Shown: in pieces, positions 1 through 12,735 of the stretch
How the letters are laid out: each line of letters begins with the position of its first letter
Numbering within the stretch: position 1 is the first letter of the stretch
Source: Dactylellina haptotyla
Taxonomy: Eukaryota; Ascomycota; Orbiliomycetes; Orbiliales; Orbiliaceae
Length of the DNA stretch: 64,000 bases
NCBI GenBank assembly: GCA_031310005.1
Contig: CM062380.1
Location: forward strand, 2,604,001 to 2,668,000
Reading direction: 5' to 3'
The notes under the pieces: model-generated
Told to the model about the DNA's origin: nothing
The model's database searches: none
The model's input: only the letters and a program-made list of their open reading frames with translations
Position numbers and translations under genes: made by a program

Positions 1-806
1 GGAGGAGGAAGAATCAAGCGGGCCATGTTGTATTCCTTTTAATTGTTATTCTTCATATCGTTGAGTATTTCTCTGGCGCAGGCATACCGTTATATTTTGG
101 TGCTCCTTTTTACTTTATTTTACTGTTTTTATTTCTTGGGAGGAATATTGGCGTTTTTAAAAAAGGCTCGTTCACACAACTTTTACCATTTCACGAAGCT
201 CATGAGCCAGAACAAACGTTCCTGGTACTCTTTTTTTTTGTATTACCTCTGCTGCGGTTAATATAATCTAGAATCTTTGGGAAGTCTTTCCCCGGAGGCG
301 GTTTCAATGTACACAGTTCCCACCAGACGATTCATGATCTAAACAATATGCCTTCTACTACTACCATGCATTTCTTATCTATTTCTCCCCATGCGAACAT
401 TAGCCTCGATACCAAGCGCTGGCTACTAGGCTATGCGAACATAACATCTTAAATGTCTCCAGAAACCGGAGCGGGAATGAAAATCTAAGACAACTCGCAG
501 TCAATCAGCGCGCTGCACATACGAGACAAGTTGGACGTGCGTATATTAATTTAGTCCTGGTCTGTAACGCCAAGTGTGTGGCAGACGACCCGGATGTGGT
601 GCCCCAGATGTTGCTATACCTGGTCGGTGCATCCCTAACCACGCCAGCCACTACACTCAACATCGCCCGAAGATCGGAACACCATCCACCTTCTCCTTCC
701 AAAAGGTGACCGCCCATCTCCAAGCATGAGATGATACACGATAAAATATCTCACCTTCTGTAAACATTCCTCGTTCCAGTATCCCGTCATTTCCATTCTA
801 TCAGCC
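1..806. other. Spacer and 5' flank of the phosphodiesterase gene
   Basis: No convincing gene is visible. The first 260 bases are T-rich and resemble the tail of a neighbouring transcript. The rest is mixed sequence leading to the ATG at 807. Short open frames on both strands (for example 505-723 on the minus strand) have no recognisable composition or motif, and I treat them as chance. Confidence 0.5.
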
Positions 807-3075
807 ATGCCGCCGCCGCGGGGAAGTAAGGGGCCTGGGCATCTGCTTTCCTCCGAGTCCTACGATGATGATGCCTCTACTCTCCGAAATTCCTCGGAAG
901 AGGACGAAAGAAGGCCGCTTGCTCAAAATTTGGAAGCTATAATAAGGGGAGGTTCGCAAGAATACGAAGAAGAACACAGGCGTATATTTGACGATTTAGA
1001 CGACGACGATCTGGTGGTGCATCATACCGAGGTCGACATGGACGACAGAGACGTCTTGGATTCGGAGGACGAGCGAGAAAAGCTACTGAGCGTGGCTAAA
1101 GACGACGCTTCAATATTTGGCAGCTTGGGGAGGAAGAAGGGGAAGAAAGTGCTGGTTGGAAGTCTGAGGGATACTTATCAGTTGGAAGAAGGACCCACCG
1201 TCAGGCGTCATGCAAAGAAGGGGAGCGTGAAGGTTTATGATGTGAATAGGCAGAACGTAAGACGTCTTAACATGGTGAGGGCGAAGAAGACTTATGACTG
1301 ACCATGCGGGCCTCCCACAGACTCGTCGGCCGACCGTTATCAAGTTAGCTGTATTCACGATTGCACTTACAGCTTTCTTAGTCGCCTTGATTGGAGGTGC
1401 CATGCAATATTCATCAACAGGGTCCGGTTTCTCTAAATCTATAGTAAGCAACGGTACACACGACTACCACCCGACCACCATCCTTATATCCCTGGATGGC
1501 TTCCGCGCCGACTTCGTCAAGCGCGGTCTCTCGCCTACCTTACAGAAGTTCATCGATACTGGAGTATCGCCTGCATATATGTGGCCGAGTTTTCCGAGCG
1601 TAACATTCCCAAATCACTGGAGCATCGTTACAGGTCTTCATCCAGAATCCCACGGAGTTGTCGGGAATTCTTTCTGGGACCCTGAACTTGAGAAGGAATT
1701 CTTCTACACCGACCCTGAGAGATCCTTGCAGTCGTATTGGTGGGGAGGGGAGCCTATCTGGGAAACTGCTGAAAGACAGGGAGTCAAAGCCGCTGTGCAC
1801 ATGTGGCCTGGTTCTGAGATGCGTCCAGCTCCCTACGAAATATCTTATCTCGACCACTTCAACAAATCCGAGGCCCTGGAAATAAAAGTAGATCGCATCA
1901 TGGAGTGGCTTGACAAGCCAATTGATATGCGTCCCCAGTTTATCGCTTCATACTTCCACCATGTGGATACCGCGGGGCATAAATACGGTCCCAACTCAAC
2001 AGAGGTTAATAACACTATCACCCTAATAGACAACATGCTTGCCCATCTGTTTAACGATATCGAAGCACGCAACCTGACTAATGTCGTAAACGTCGTTGTG
2101 GTCTCCGATCACGGTATGGCAACAACAAGCAACGACCGTTTGATCTTCCTTGACGATATCATCGATATGAAGCAAATTGATTTTAGCGACGGCTGGCCCC
2201 TATACGGTCTTCGCCCCAAATCCACCGTTAATTTAACCGCGCTTCACGAAGTGTTATCCAAGGAAGCGGCGAAGAGTCCCAACTGGGATGTATACCTCAG
2301 GGATGTCGACATGCCTGAGCGTTGGCACTTTTCCAAAAATCCCAGGATCGCGCCGCTATGGATCGTTCCCAAGACAGGCTGGGCGATTGTGACTCGGCCA
2401 GAGCATGACCCTTCCAAGACCAATAAACCCTACAGCCCTCGTGGTTTGCACGGGTACGATAATAAACATCCTCTAATGCGCTCAATTTTCATCGCTCGGG
2501 GCCCTGCTTTCCCACATCCACCCGGGTCTAAAGTAGAACCATTCGGAAACTGGGAAATCTACTCCCTTATCTGCCACAGTCTTGGGCTGCAGCAATCACC
2601 TATCGGTAATAATGGCACTATGGCGTGGGGAACGCCTAATGGCGGGTTTAAGTTTACGTCATCCGAAGATGATGCGGGGGATGTCAAAGACCTTCCTGCT
2701 GAGGCTAGCCTGACCACGGGGCCGGCGGAAACATTTAAGCCGACTAAATCCCCGTCTCCACTTGATGATAATGAGAAGTCTATGCTTAGCCATATCTCAG
2801 AAGCCAAATCAATTCAAGCGGAAGAACCCATCACAGAACACCCCAGGCCAACAGTTGATCAACCAACCAGTGCCTCGGGTGTCGTTCCTACCGAGGCTCC
2901 CGTCGTATCTAAGCCCGTTGTGATCGATGATACGACAAAGAATACAACAGATGTTGAAAAAGAAAAGGAAGCAAAGGAGCACGGTTTCTCGAACTGGCTA
3001 GATTATATGAAACACAAAGCAGAAGAAATCAAGACAAAGATTTCGGACTGGTGGAAGAATTTTTGGGGCTCATAG
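807..3075 (+). CDS. Type II membrane nucleotide pyrophosphatase/phosphodiesterase (NPP family)
   Basis: Predicted 740-aa enzyme cleaving phosphodiester or pyrophosphate bonds of extracytoplasmic nucleotides. Exons are 807-1274 and 1321-3075. The 46-nt intron has a GTGAGG donor, CTGAC branch site and CCCACAG acceptor, and joins two frames that otherwise look like overlapping ORFs. Residues 1-156 are an acidic then basic cytosolic tail, and one hydrophobic anchor lies near 162-184. The alkaline-phosphatase-like domain follows: LISLDGFR (metal Asp near 215), SVTFPNHW (nucleophile Thr near 251), HHVDTAGHKYGP, VVSDHGMA and GLHGYDN supply the two-metal site. Several N-x-S/T sites follow the anchor. 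The C-terminus is Pro/Thr-rich and ends in a Trp-rich SDWWKNFWGS. This architecture matches yeast Npp1/Npp2. It converges with the P450 gene 558 nt away. Family assignment is firm; substrate is not known. Confidence 0.93.
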
Positions 3076-3633
3076 CGAAGTTACTGTTTTTCTTATATTT
3101 TTTCCCTTTCTGGTTATTCCGAGTTGGCGTTTGTGCTGTTTTCTTTGGCATGGGATTGATTGATTGATTGATATTCTATCATAATATATAGATATATATG
3201 TGTGTGTGTTCTTTTTATAGTGCTACTAGTATGGGTGTTTTCTCATAGAATTTGGAATCGAGTTAAAGTTTTAATTTTCGGTTTTTTAATTCATAGGCTC
3301 AGATACGCAAGCAATAGATTTGCATTTTGGTTTTTTTGATACAAAATAAATGTCCCTAGAGTGACGATGCACCAGCGATGCCAGCGGTAGACAGCTTGAC
3401 ATCGCGATAGCAAGATCACTTTGCCGTAACGCCCCAAGTGAAGAGTGATAATGATACTACGGGACATGATAACCGGCTCCGTCTTTCCACCTTGAATACC
3501 AAAATGCAAATGCAGTATCAATAAGGGAGAAACATCCAAGAAAAAAAAAAAAAAAAAGGAACCAGCATTAACTTTTTTTCCTTCCTTGGTCCCCAGAGTC
3601 CTTTTATTGTTCCCCAGGGTCTTTTTTTTCACC
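3076..3633. other. Convergent 3' spacer with simple repeats
   Basis: The spacer holds the 3' ends of the phosphodiesterase (+) and P450 (-) genes. It contains a (GATT)n tract at 3154-3172, alternating TA/TG sequence around 3183-3211, and an A-run of about 17 near 3541-3557. No ORF here has coding character; a 128-codon minus-strand frame runs through the A-run and is low complexity. Confidence 0.6.
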
Positions 3634-5633
3634 TTAGTCCTTATAGCATTTGACCTGAACCCCCTTTCCACCGACACACATCGTCAAAGTGGCGTTGAGC
3701 TTGATAAACGGATTGAATTCGGCATTCTCAAATCTCTTGAAGTGTTGGAAAAGCCTGACAATGGCATATGATGCTTCAGTAAGAGCGAACTGCTGACCTA
3801 GGCAAATTCTTGGACCGCCGTTGAATGGCAAGAATTCGAAGTTACCAAATCCTTCCCTGTTGCGTGGCTCACCCCATCTTTCAGGTCGGAACCTAGACGT
3901 CAAGAAATTCGGGTTAGTGATATGTTTTATGAATAGCTTTTGGATGCATGTGGTAATAGTATTAAGTGCTCACCAGTTCGCATCAGGACCCCAGATATCT
4001 GTACGTCGGTGCATGGAGTAGACTGAATATTCGATAGGGGTTCCCTTAGGGACAAAGATTGGGCTTTTTCCGTCAGGGCCGCCTCCCAGAGGTAGAGTAG
4101 TATCCTCAAATGGAGCACGGACGTTGAATGGAACAGAAGGGTACAATCTCAAAGTTTCATCGATAACCCATCGGAGATATTTGCAGCTTTTAAGTTGTGC
4201 AAATGTAAGGAGCTCGGCATCATCTGCTTCACCGAAATCTTGCTTAATAGCAGCGCGGAGTTTCTTTTCAACTTCGGGGTGGCGGACCAAAAGATAAAAC
4301 ACAAATGAGAGAAGACTAGCGGTAGTATCCCTGCCGGCGAGGAGGATGTTGGTGAGAGCGTCACGGAGCACCACTGGATCTTGAGTTTCCTTTGCAATTT
4401 CCTCCAAGAAGACGTATCTCTTCTTTTCGGTTTTCTCGGTTTCGTAAAGTTGTCCTCGCTTATGCATTTCGATAGCTCTGTAGACATATTTGTCCACAAA
4501 TTCGTGGCAAGTCTTATTTGCTTCTTTGAATTCCTCTGGATTATGGAGATAGTAGAAATTTCTGAGGCGGTATCTGTTGATTATATGACGTTGCGAGAGG
4601 TCGAATGCGCTAGCAAACTTGTTACCAGCTGGTATCTCGTTAACATTTCCACGGAGGACATTTCGTCTGTGCAAAAGTGTCTCACAGCTCCTGCAGTGTT
4701 GAAGGGTAAGCAAAATTTTATAGTTATATTCCTAGACCTTTATATACTTACTCGCCGAACAAGAAATGTGTAGCAGTATCGATAGTTAGTTCAAAGAAGA
4801 GGACCTGAAGGTCAATCGCAGTGCCGTCCGTTGGGATGCAGTCCACCAAAATTTTGATATGTTCTTCCATGTTTTCAAGCTGAGTGATTTGGTCTCTGGC
4901 GAATTGAGGACGAAGGAGAGCACGGGAGTGTTCCCAACCCCGACCATCGATGCTGAAGATTCCCTTTCCGAGGAGAGGTGCGAAAGAACCGATGCGTGGA
5001 GGTCCAATACCAAAGTCCTTGAATTGAGAGGTCAAGACGGCTTGTATGTTACGAGGTTCGATTGTTGCCACCGACCGAGAACCTATATCCGCAAATCAGC
5101 ATTAATGCTCGATCAGATGGCCGTTCAGGAGGTGAAGCCTTTAATTCGTACCCAACATGCTAACATTGTATGTATGACCATATCTGCAGATTTTTGGAGA
5201 CACAGGTCAGTACAAAGTCACGACCAATATATCCGGTCAATTTGACAAGTGTGATGCTCTTACTTTTCATATTCTTGACTGAATGAAGAAACGTTTGTTA
5301 GTCTTCACTGATACCAATGAGACAGGGTGCCGGGGTACAGGCAAGACTTCACTTACCGAGCCCATTCAGGAAGTACCTGGTGTTCGAAATGCTATATCGG
5401 GAAATATATTAGAATCCCAGGCAACAGAATTTGATATTCAGGACCACCGGTATACATACCCACATGATGACACTGAAAATGTCGAGACCAAATGGCAGGA
5501 ACCCAATCTTCCATGGTGGTTCCTCGGTGCCGTGAGATTTTCTGAACTTGCGTTCTCTCAGCCAGAAGTTAACTTTGGCCCAGACATAGTAGCCGACCAA
5601 GGAGGCACCGGCCAGTCCCATCCATCGCAACAT
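3634..5633 (-). CDS. Cytochrome P450, CYP52-like (alkane/fatty-acid hydroxylase type)
   Basis: Predicted 520-aa ER-anchored monooxygenase. CYP52 enzymes typically omega-hydroxylate n-alkanes and fatty acids. Seven exons on the minus strand: 5633-5460, 5391-5357, 5278-5264, 5183-5152, 5082-4752, 4690-3974 and 3892-3634. All introns are GT-AG and every phase closes. Three consecutive exons are only 35, 15 and 32 nt; together they restore the expected core '...[25 protein letters not shown]'. Visible landmarks are an N-terminal anchor (residues about 5-20), the CYP52-typical [10 protein letters not shown] and [16 protein letters not shown], helix I AGRDTTAS, the ExxR helix [20 protein letters not shown], and the haem loop [10 protein letters not shown] with Cys near 465. 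Length is normal for the family. Subfamily and substrate are inferred only. Confidence 0.93.
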
Positions 5634-8395
5634 GGTGGCTAGCAGTGATGGAGAATCTGACTAGATAAAAATGCGTGTATACGCTTGAGAAGTAGTAAGA
5701 AATGGGGGGTTAGTTGTAAAAAAGAAAGAGAGAAAGGCGTGTACGTAATTCGAAAAGGTGAATGGATGTCGTGTGAGACCAGCTGCTGAGCATATGTAAT
5801 AGGACGATATCTATATGTATGTAGATAGATATAATAGGTAGATATGGCTCTACTCGAGTGTATATCTAGATATACATATATCGATGGAGGGAAAGAAAGA
5901 GAAAATAAGTTCTTCCAGAAAGCCCGTCCGAGAGAATACCAGAGCAGCAGGACCGGAAATATATATAAAGTCCAATAGGTGATGGCACCATAAAGTTTCG
6001 GAAGGAAATTGCGGGAACCAGGTTCCAGAATTTACAAGTCGCCCCGCATGGTGTTGCTTTTGCGCTTGCAATGTTTCCTGTTATCAGACATGAGAGCCCC
6101 AAGCGGACTAAGAAAAAACCAGAAGAAGAACCAGAAAGAGAGGTTGTGGGGACTGGTGTCCAAGGGCCTGCAGCACAAATGACATGTATGTTTCGAAGAT
6201 ACGATCCACCGCAGGTACATGTTGCATTGCCGTCAACTCCTTTGGCTAGCAAGTACCCAGGCTTGTCTATCCAGATCCCGGCCTAGAGCACGAGGATGGT
6301 TAGTTAGTGGCAGCAAGCCCTGCATGCAGCTCTCTCCTTCCCTTCCCATGTCCCTTCGTCTTCGATGGCTAGCTAACAAACTAGTTCGCAGCAATGAGTG
6401 GGAGTAACAACAGGCCGTTATGTTCGTATTCTTGCCACAAAACAAGAACCTGAAAACGAAAAAAACAAACCGGAAGCCGGTTAGAAACGTTCGAGGGCGG
6501 CGACGCATCTTCCTTTTCCAAGATTCGCGGAGGTACGGTCATCCCGTTTAGAATTCCGTAGGTAGGTTAAGCCTACGCTGATGGAGCATCGGTTGAAATT
6601 TGTCTCCGGGGCACCCAATCCCTCCCAAGACCCCGTACTCGAGGACGCAATTGGGCCGACCATATCTCGGTTGGGCAAGAGGCGTTGAAGATCGAAGATT
6701 TCACATGGATAAGCTTGACAGCCGGGACCCCATGTTCGTGCCAGAAGCCCCGGCAACATGCGCTATCCTGCTAGCTTGTGATTGCAATTTCAAACTGAAC
6801 CAGCTAATCAATATTCAAACGCTGCTCTTTGGTTGAAGCATCCAAGAAACGACTATCAACGCCTCTTGTCCCTTTCCCTGAGACTCGCATCCAATCGGCC
6901 TCGCAGAAAAGAATGCTTGCAATGTCTCAACTTCGCTTAGTCTCGACCACAATCGACCCTGTTCTGTTCTCCTGTTCGGTGGGTCTGTGGGGAAGCCATC
7001 CTCCAAATTTAAAACTATAATCCACCATATCTCGCGACTTTCGAGATACGTCCTCAATTGTCTCCCCACTTTGCTTGATCATGTGTAGGATCAAGCATTT
7101 TGTGGAGCAGATTTGCTAGGCGGTGGAGTATATATCTCTGTACTAGCTTTTTACAGAACAGAGGAACTCCATGGTCAGACATCCAAACCCACTTGAGGCG
7201 CTTTTAGCACGACTCACCCTTCTCGAAGAAATTGCCGTTGCACGCATGCATAACTCCTGGTCGGAGACAGCAATGGCCCATCCTCCAGTCCCCCGAGCGT
7301 CATTCATGCGTCAATACAAACCTTTCCTGAACTCACCCAACAACTGGGCGCCTGGACGCCGCCAGTTATAATATTCTAAGCAACTGTGGCGCCTTGTCAT
7401 CCGATTTCCCGCCAAACAGCCGCGAAAATTGCCCGATGTCACATATTTCGGCACTGAAAACCTTGTACCACCCTCCCGTAACTAAACTTGAGAATTTATG
7501 CGAAAAACCGAAAATAAACAATAAAACAGAATAAACTTAAAAGGGGTAGATTTTCGCCTATCTATCACATTAGTATATGCGACACCCGTCGTTTTGCGGG
7601 AAACTGTAAGCCCGGGTCTGACCTGAGTCGTCTCATCTATAGTATAAGGATCTTATACATGGATACCACTTAGTAAACCGCCATACAAATTTTATCTTCT
7701 AGACACTTATGCCAGGGACCAGGGACAAAATACAAAGTCTACTAATTTTTGATCGTCGGGCAGTTTTATTTTATTTTTTATAATAACCTACGTCAAGAAA
7801 AATTCCGACGCCCCAAGCGCCCACACCTTTAGGAAACACTTCTTAGATCAAGTTTCTGAGATTAATGAGGTTGCTACGCCAAATTCGAACATTCGGTATC
7901 CTCGACAGAAACCCCTTCATTGAGAGCCCTAAAAAATGACGATTCCTCTCAATCCGGATGCTAGGCTCAGCACCCAATCCTAATGTAGGCGATGCGCACA
8001 AGGTCCCGCCCTGATTATCGCATGTCGATATTTCCCACCGCGAAACGGAAGATAACCTAGTCAAGGAAAGCGATATCTCACACATACTCCACAACTTGCA
8101 GCGATACCAATGTGGGGCCTTCTACCTCGAATAGAAAGTCTATCCACTTTTTTGGATCTCCGGAAGAATATACTATAACCAACTATTTTCATCCCACTCC
8201 CGAGTGAATTGCTATTGCGTCGAATAATTCTGCCCTTAAGCATTTGCATGCATGCATGACTGAGAACCATGCAGCCGCAATCATCGCGAATTAATACCCC
8301 AAACCAGCTAGAATCAGCGGTCTCCTCCCTCCTGGTATAAAAAAATACATATAAAAACTACACCACACGATTCGCCAGCCCATCCAACCTGCACC

Positions 8396-8461
8396 ATGTT
8401 ATTCCTATTCTTTTCTTGGTGCTTATTATTGGGAGGAGGTTTGGGTTTTGCAGGTTTCTAA
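8396..8461 (+). other. Candidate 21-codon hydrophobic micro-ORF behind a TATA-like box
   Basis: A TATAAAAAAATA stretch (8336-8347) lies 60 nt before a CACC-ATG start in good fungal context. The 21-codon frame runs to TAA at 8459-8461. It is almost wholly hydrophobic and Gly-rich, reading like a signal or membrane peptide (starts MLFLFFSWCLLLGGGLGF). No good splice donor precedes the stop. It could be a micropeptide, a leader ORF of an unseen transcript, or chance. Confidence 0.18.
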
Positions 8462-10329
8462 GATCCGAATCGCGAAGTAGGCAAGACGGGAGAGAAACAA
8501 CTAAAATCCTTGTCTCGTGAACCAGATGCCGCTCAAATCCACGATAGATTCAAGCCATCTAGCCGTTCGCTCCATTAATTGGATCACGAAGCTGCCTTTT
8601 TGTTCGTAAATTTAACCACTCGGTTAAAGCGTGGTGGCTGGATCGCGCGAACACCCGAATCTCCAATCCCCCAAAACTTGATGAGAAGATGTTGAACTAA
8701 GTAAGTACTTATGTTTTCAGAATTAACCCAGAATGTTTCGTAAGTCTACGAGGTTACATTCCACTAGTTCATGCCACTGCCCAGCGAACTGCAATATTGC
8801 AATCTGATCTGATGCCCAATTTAGTCGATATTATGAGCCAGCCACAGTCCGAAAATTCTTATGTATCACTCACTACCAAACATCCTGCTTATTGGAAATA
8901 TGTCTGACCCCGAATCCGTATGCGATATCATACTGATATGCAATCCCAGATATACGGGTCCAAACCCAGTCTTGAGGCAAGGCGTGCTGGATGGTTGGAT
9001 AGCATTCTATCAATCAGGCCGGGCTCTGACAGATTCTTAAGCAAATTGCGTGACCGAAAATCCATGAAACTCAAACACGACCTGTGGTCTCAGTTCGCTT
9101 ACATGATCTGCTGCTGCTGAGCATGGTGTGCATTGGAACACCAGTGTGGGATTTTTTCCATGGAACCGGTAGTGTGGAATTAGGTAATTCTGGGGAGAGC
9201 TTCAACGTTCAAAACTCTGGTTGAAGAGAGTGTTGTTACATCATCAGGCAGCTGCCCGCTCGAAGCCAATTGTTGTCCGCACGTGTTGGTGGAATTTTTA
9301 CTTCACTGGCACCGCGCAAACGAGAAATGCTGCCTAACAGAGGAAACTCCACGTGCATTACCCTGGGTACTCGCAGTCGGGTTCTGTTTATCTGGTATCG
9401 TTTGTACTGGCAAGAGATGAAAAACTCTTTCTTGCAGAATTATCCGACTCCATTGGTGGCGCCATGGCATTGGTGCCTGCAATATCGCTTTCTTGGGATC
9501 TCTCGCTCTTTGCAATATCAAGGCTACATTGTGAGAGATTGGACCAAAGCCCTTGGACCGATTTCAACTGATGTGCACGCAGTAGGAAATCGACGAACAT
9601 GAGGATTGATTTCGATAGAGCCCTCGGCGGCACAACCGTTTTCTGTTATTGAAATTGGAAGAGCCACTGGGTCTCACAAGTCAGCTCCTTTGTCCAGTTT
9701 GGTAAGCAGAGGCGAGATTGAGACCCACAAGCCGCTCTTGGTTCCCAGCTTCTCGCACCAACCGCGATATTTTCCTCTAGAAGTGGGCGGCGCAAACACA
9801 CACAAAGTACGGCCATCCTCAAGGTCCCGGCCGCGTTTTAGGCAGGCAGTCCGAGGTGTCTTGAAATCTGGACGAACCCCCGCGCGATGAGACACATGGC
9901 GAGGCCAATTCTACTGGCTACCATGGCCAGAGCACCTATGAGAACACAAGGAAAGGGTGGTCTGTGTGGGGTGTCATGCACATCGAAAAATCCCTAAGAG
10001 AGAGCAACGACTCACAATCGGCGAACAGCAGTGTCTGTAACCCAGCCTCTTAGACTGCGCTTGGCTGGAAGGTTGCTGATTGTGGTACAGAAGAAGCTTT
10101 GGAAAAGTAAGATCCTGGTTACATATGCACCCACATGTTAGAGGCGTGCTGGTGAGGGAAACGCAGATAGGCTCGCGCCGACAAAAGATTTGGCTTCCTG
10201 TTTAATGAAAATGAGGTTTACCGAACTGGGATGGGCCGACAGCCTTGATCCGAATTTCACAGTTGAGGGGGAAGGCTTTTTTTTCCTTGTTCAAATATTT
10301 TCTCTTTTCGGGTCCACATAGGATATCGA

Positions 10330-10337
10330 TATATAAG
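10330..10337 (+). promoter_or_regulatory. TATA-like box of the kinase-like gene
   Basis: TATATAAG lies 249 nt before the kinase-like start codon. It is followed by a pyrimidine-rich patch with CTTCACTTACC-type sequence, the usual setting of a fungal transcription start. Position and composition are the only support. Confidence 0.4.
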
Positions 10338-10586
10338 ACCCACCCTATTTCTTCACTTACCTCGCCTGGCGAGGTTCCGATCTAATTTGATCGCACGACT
10401 CACAGCATATCATTAGGTACTTTTCCGTTGCAGATCTCTTCTATCTCTCGATTAGATATGAGACCATATTTTTATTCAACTGTCGCTATCGAGTTTCTCA
10501 AAAGATAAATACCAATCAACAAAATTTCGACAAAGTATTCGCTCTGTGCCCCCTCAAACGCTTCGCATCGCAAATATTCGGCCCTT

Positions 10587-12735
10587 ATGACGGAAGACAG
10601 GGCGTTTTTCAACATGCCAATGTATTTTGAGGGAAAGAAGACGGTTCAGGCTCAGCCTTCCGTTGACGGTCTTCAAAAAGCGACGAAGAACTTGACGATA
10701 TCTACATCAGTATCCTCCCGCGACTCTGTATCATCGAAATCTATCGGATCATCTTATTCATCTAGAAGCAGCGGTGTACCACCCAGCGCTTCAGAACCAC
10801 CCAAATCCAGCATAGTCAGCCCCTCGGTTGAATTCAGAGATACAACTAACACTGCAAATTTCACACCCATCAGCACACAAGATGTCATGATATTTACATA
10901 TGGATACCGAGGGTACAGTGATCCTTTGTCGATACCCGGTGGATTCGAAACTATCAGTTGGGATGCCGAAAAGATAGAGGAAACCGTGACGCCCCAGTTC
11001 CTGAAAGAGAGAATACCGTCGCCGCAAGGAAAAGAGAGACTAGATGTCCCTCTCGGCTTTGGCGACGGGCTGACCGACGAAACATATGCGGAATGGGTTG
11101 TCCAAAAAGCGAAGAGGTAGGATCCGATCTCATCTATTCACCTAAATCATATTACTAATCTAATTTATTTCCAGACTATTTTTGCTGTTGCTAGAATTCG
11201 GCATGCCCGAGAAAATCTTTGACGTCGTTGACCAGTCCTGGGATGACGACGACCTTCCTCTTGAGCCCAAGACCATCCATCGCTTGAAATTCCGAGAATA
11301 TTACGACAAGACATTGGAGCAAAAGTTCTGGAAGCGACAGTTCTCATACATCCTCAAGGAATTCGACTATCGCAACCATATAGATTTCCAAGATGAAGAT
11401 GAAGTGCCGCTTGTTGTTTCTTATCGCCAAAAAACCCCTGGGTTCTCATTTCATGGGGACGATAGAGTGCATCGCCCTCGCCACAAAGACTTCCTGATGT
11501 ACCGCCGTAGAGTATTCTTAGGGCCGGGACCTGATAGCATAAAGGAACATGATTTCCTATCAGAGGTGGATGTTCTACGGAGCCTTCACCATCCGCATAT
11601 TGTTGACCTTCAAGCCACATACACCTATCTAAACGACGGTTGCATTCTCACGACTCCTGTTTGCGACTACTCCCTTAAGACTTTTATCCAAAATCCCTCA
11701 AGTAGCTTCAAAGCGCTCAATAAGGAACAGAGAAGAAGAAAGATACTAGGCTGGATCCATTGTCTTGCAGATGCTCTAGCCTACCTCCACGAACAAGGTG
11801 TCAAGAAGTTTGACGTTCGACCTCGGACAATCCTCGTTAACGGAGACAATGTCTACTTCTCCGATATTTCTATCATGACCGAACTGGATGCGAATACCGG
11901 GAAAATTGACCACGTCGAGACTGAGCGCTACGAATATGGCGCACCAGAACACTGGACTCGAGTTCAGCAGTCTTCAAGTATACCCTCAACTCCGGTAGCA
12001 CCTTCGATCCGTGCCCGATCATTTCTAAAGTCCATTTCTATGATCTCCGGAAACACTTCGCCTCCGACGTTTCACCACGAAGATGAGATTTTGGATAACT
12101 CGGAAAAGTCAGGTTCAAGTGAGAACCTCGAACCTCAACCTCAGTCTCAGTCTCAGTCTCAGTCTGAGCCACCACAGTTTTCTGCCATCCAAGTTGGAGA
12201 CTGGATGAATAATGTCTCCAAGCCATTCAAAGCATCGACATTTTCGCTTGCGTGTATTTTCATGGATCTCCTTACTTTCAACGCTAAGAAGAAACCGGCC
12301 GCATTTCAATCGCATCGCTCTACGAAGAAGGCTTCCTCCCGGGGTAGCGGTAAATCTGACACCTCATTCCACGCAAATCTTGGCCAAGTGGCTTCCTGGA
12401 TAGAAGTCCTTGAAAAAGAAGCTTTCAAGAAGAGCGGAGAAGACCGAGCAGTTAAAAGCATTCTCAAAATCTGCGCCAACATGTTTTACAGAGAGCCGGA
12501 CCTGCGACCCCCGCAGCGCGACGTTGCCGATATGCTCTGGAACATTCTCCGAGAACAAGGTGGGATGCCACATTGTGGGGCTGATAGCAAGCAGCCGACC
12601 AAGGAAGAATGGGAGGAGGCGGCTCTGTTGGGTCGTGGTGATCTCGAATGGGAGTGGCCCTGGGATCAGAAACATTCGAGTCGGAACCGCCCCCTAACCG
12701 GGGTGAGCAGGGTGACTAGCCAGGAATCTGTGTAA
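10587..12735 (+). CDS. Protein-kinase-like protein with degenerate catalytic motifs
   Basis: Predicted 696 aa, exons 10587-11116 and 11175-12735 (58-nt intron, donor GTAGGA, acceptor TTTCCAG). The N-terminus is Ser-rich and disordered. The kinase fold starts near residue 300. A helix-C Glu is visible in EVDVLRSLHHPHIVDL. The catalytic loop reads KFDVRPRTIL, where active kinases have HRDLKPxNIL: the Asp stays, but His-Arg and Asn are replaced. The DFG position reads SDIS, keeping Asp but losing Gly. The APE motif is intact (YGAPEHW). No glycine loop or clear VAIK lysine is visible. A QSQSQSQS stretch sits in a long Ser-rich insert before the last helices. This resembles the many fungal kinase-like proteins of uncertain activity. 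It could be a pseudokinase or a very divergent enzyme; partner and pathway are unknown. Confidence 0.8.

Larger units (their letters stand above)
5634..10586. other. Five-kb spacer without a recognisable gene
   Basis: The P450 flank (about 5790-5885) is rich in TA and ATCTA-like words. Around 9270-9895 both strands stay open for 70-110 codons, but no frame shows a family motif or plausible splicing. A TATA-like box with a tiny hydrophobic ORF lies at 8336-8461 and a TATA box at 10330-10337. I found no complete tRNA, transposase, or long terminal or inverted repeats. It may hold unannotated non-coding transcripts or long leaders. Confidence 0.45.
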
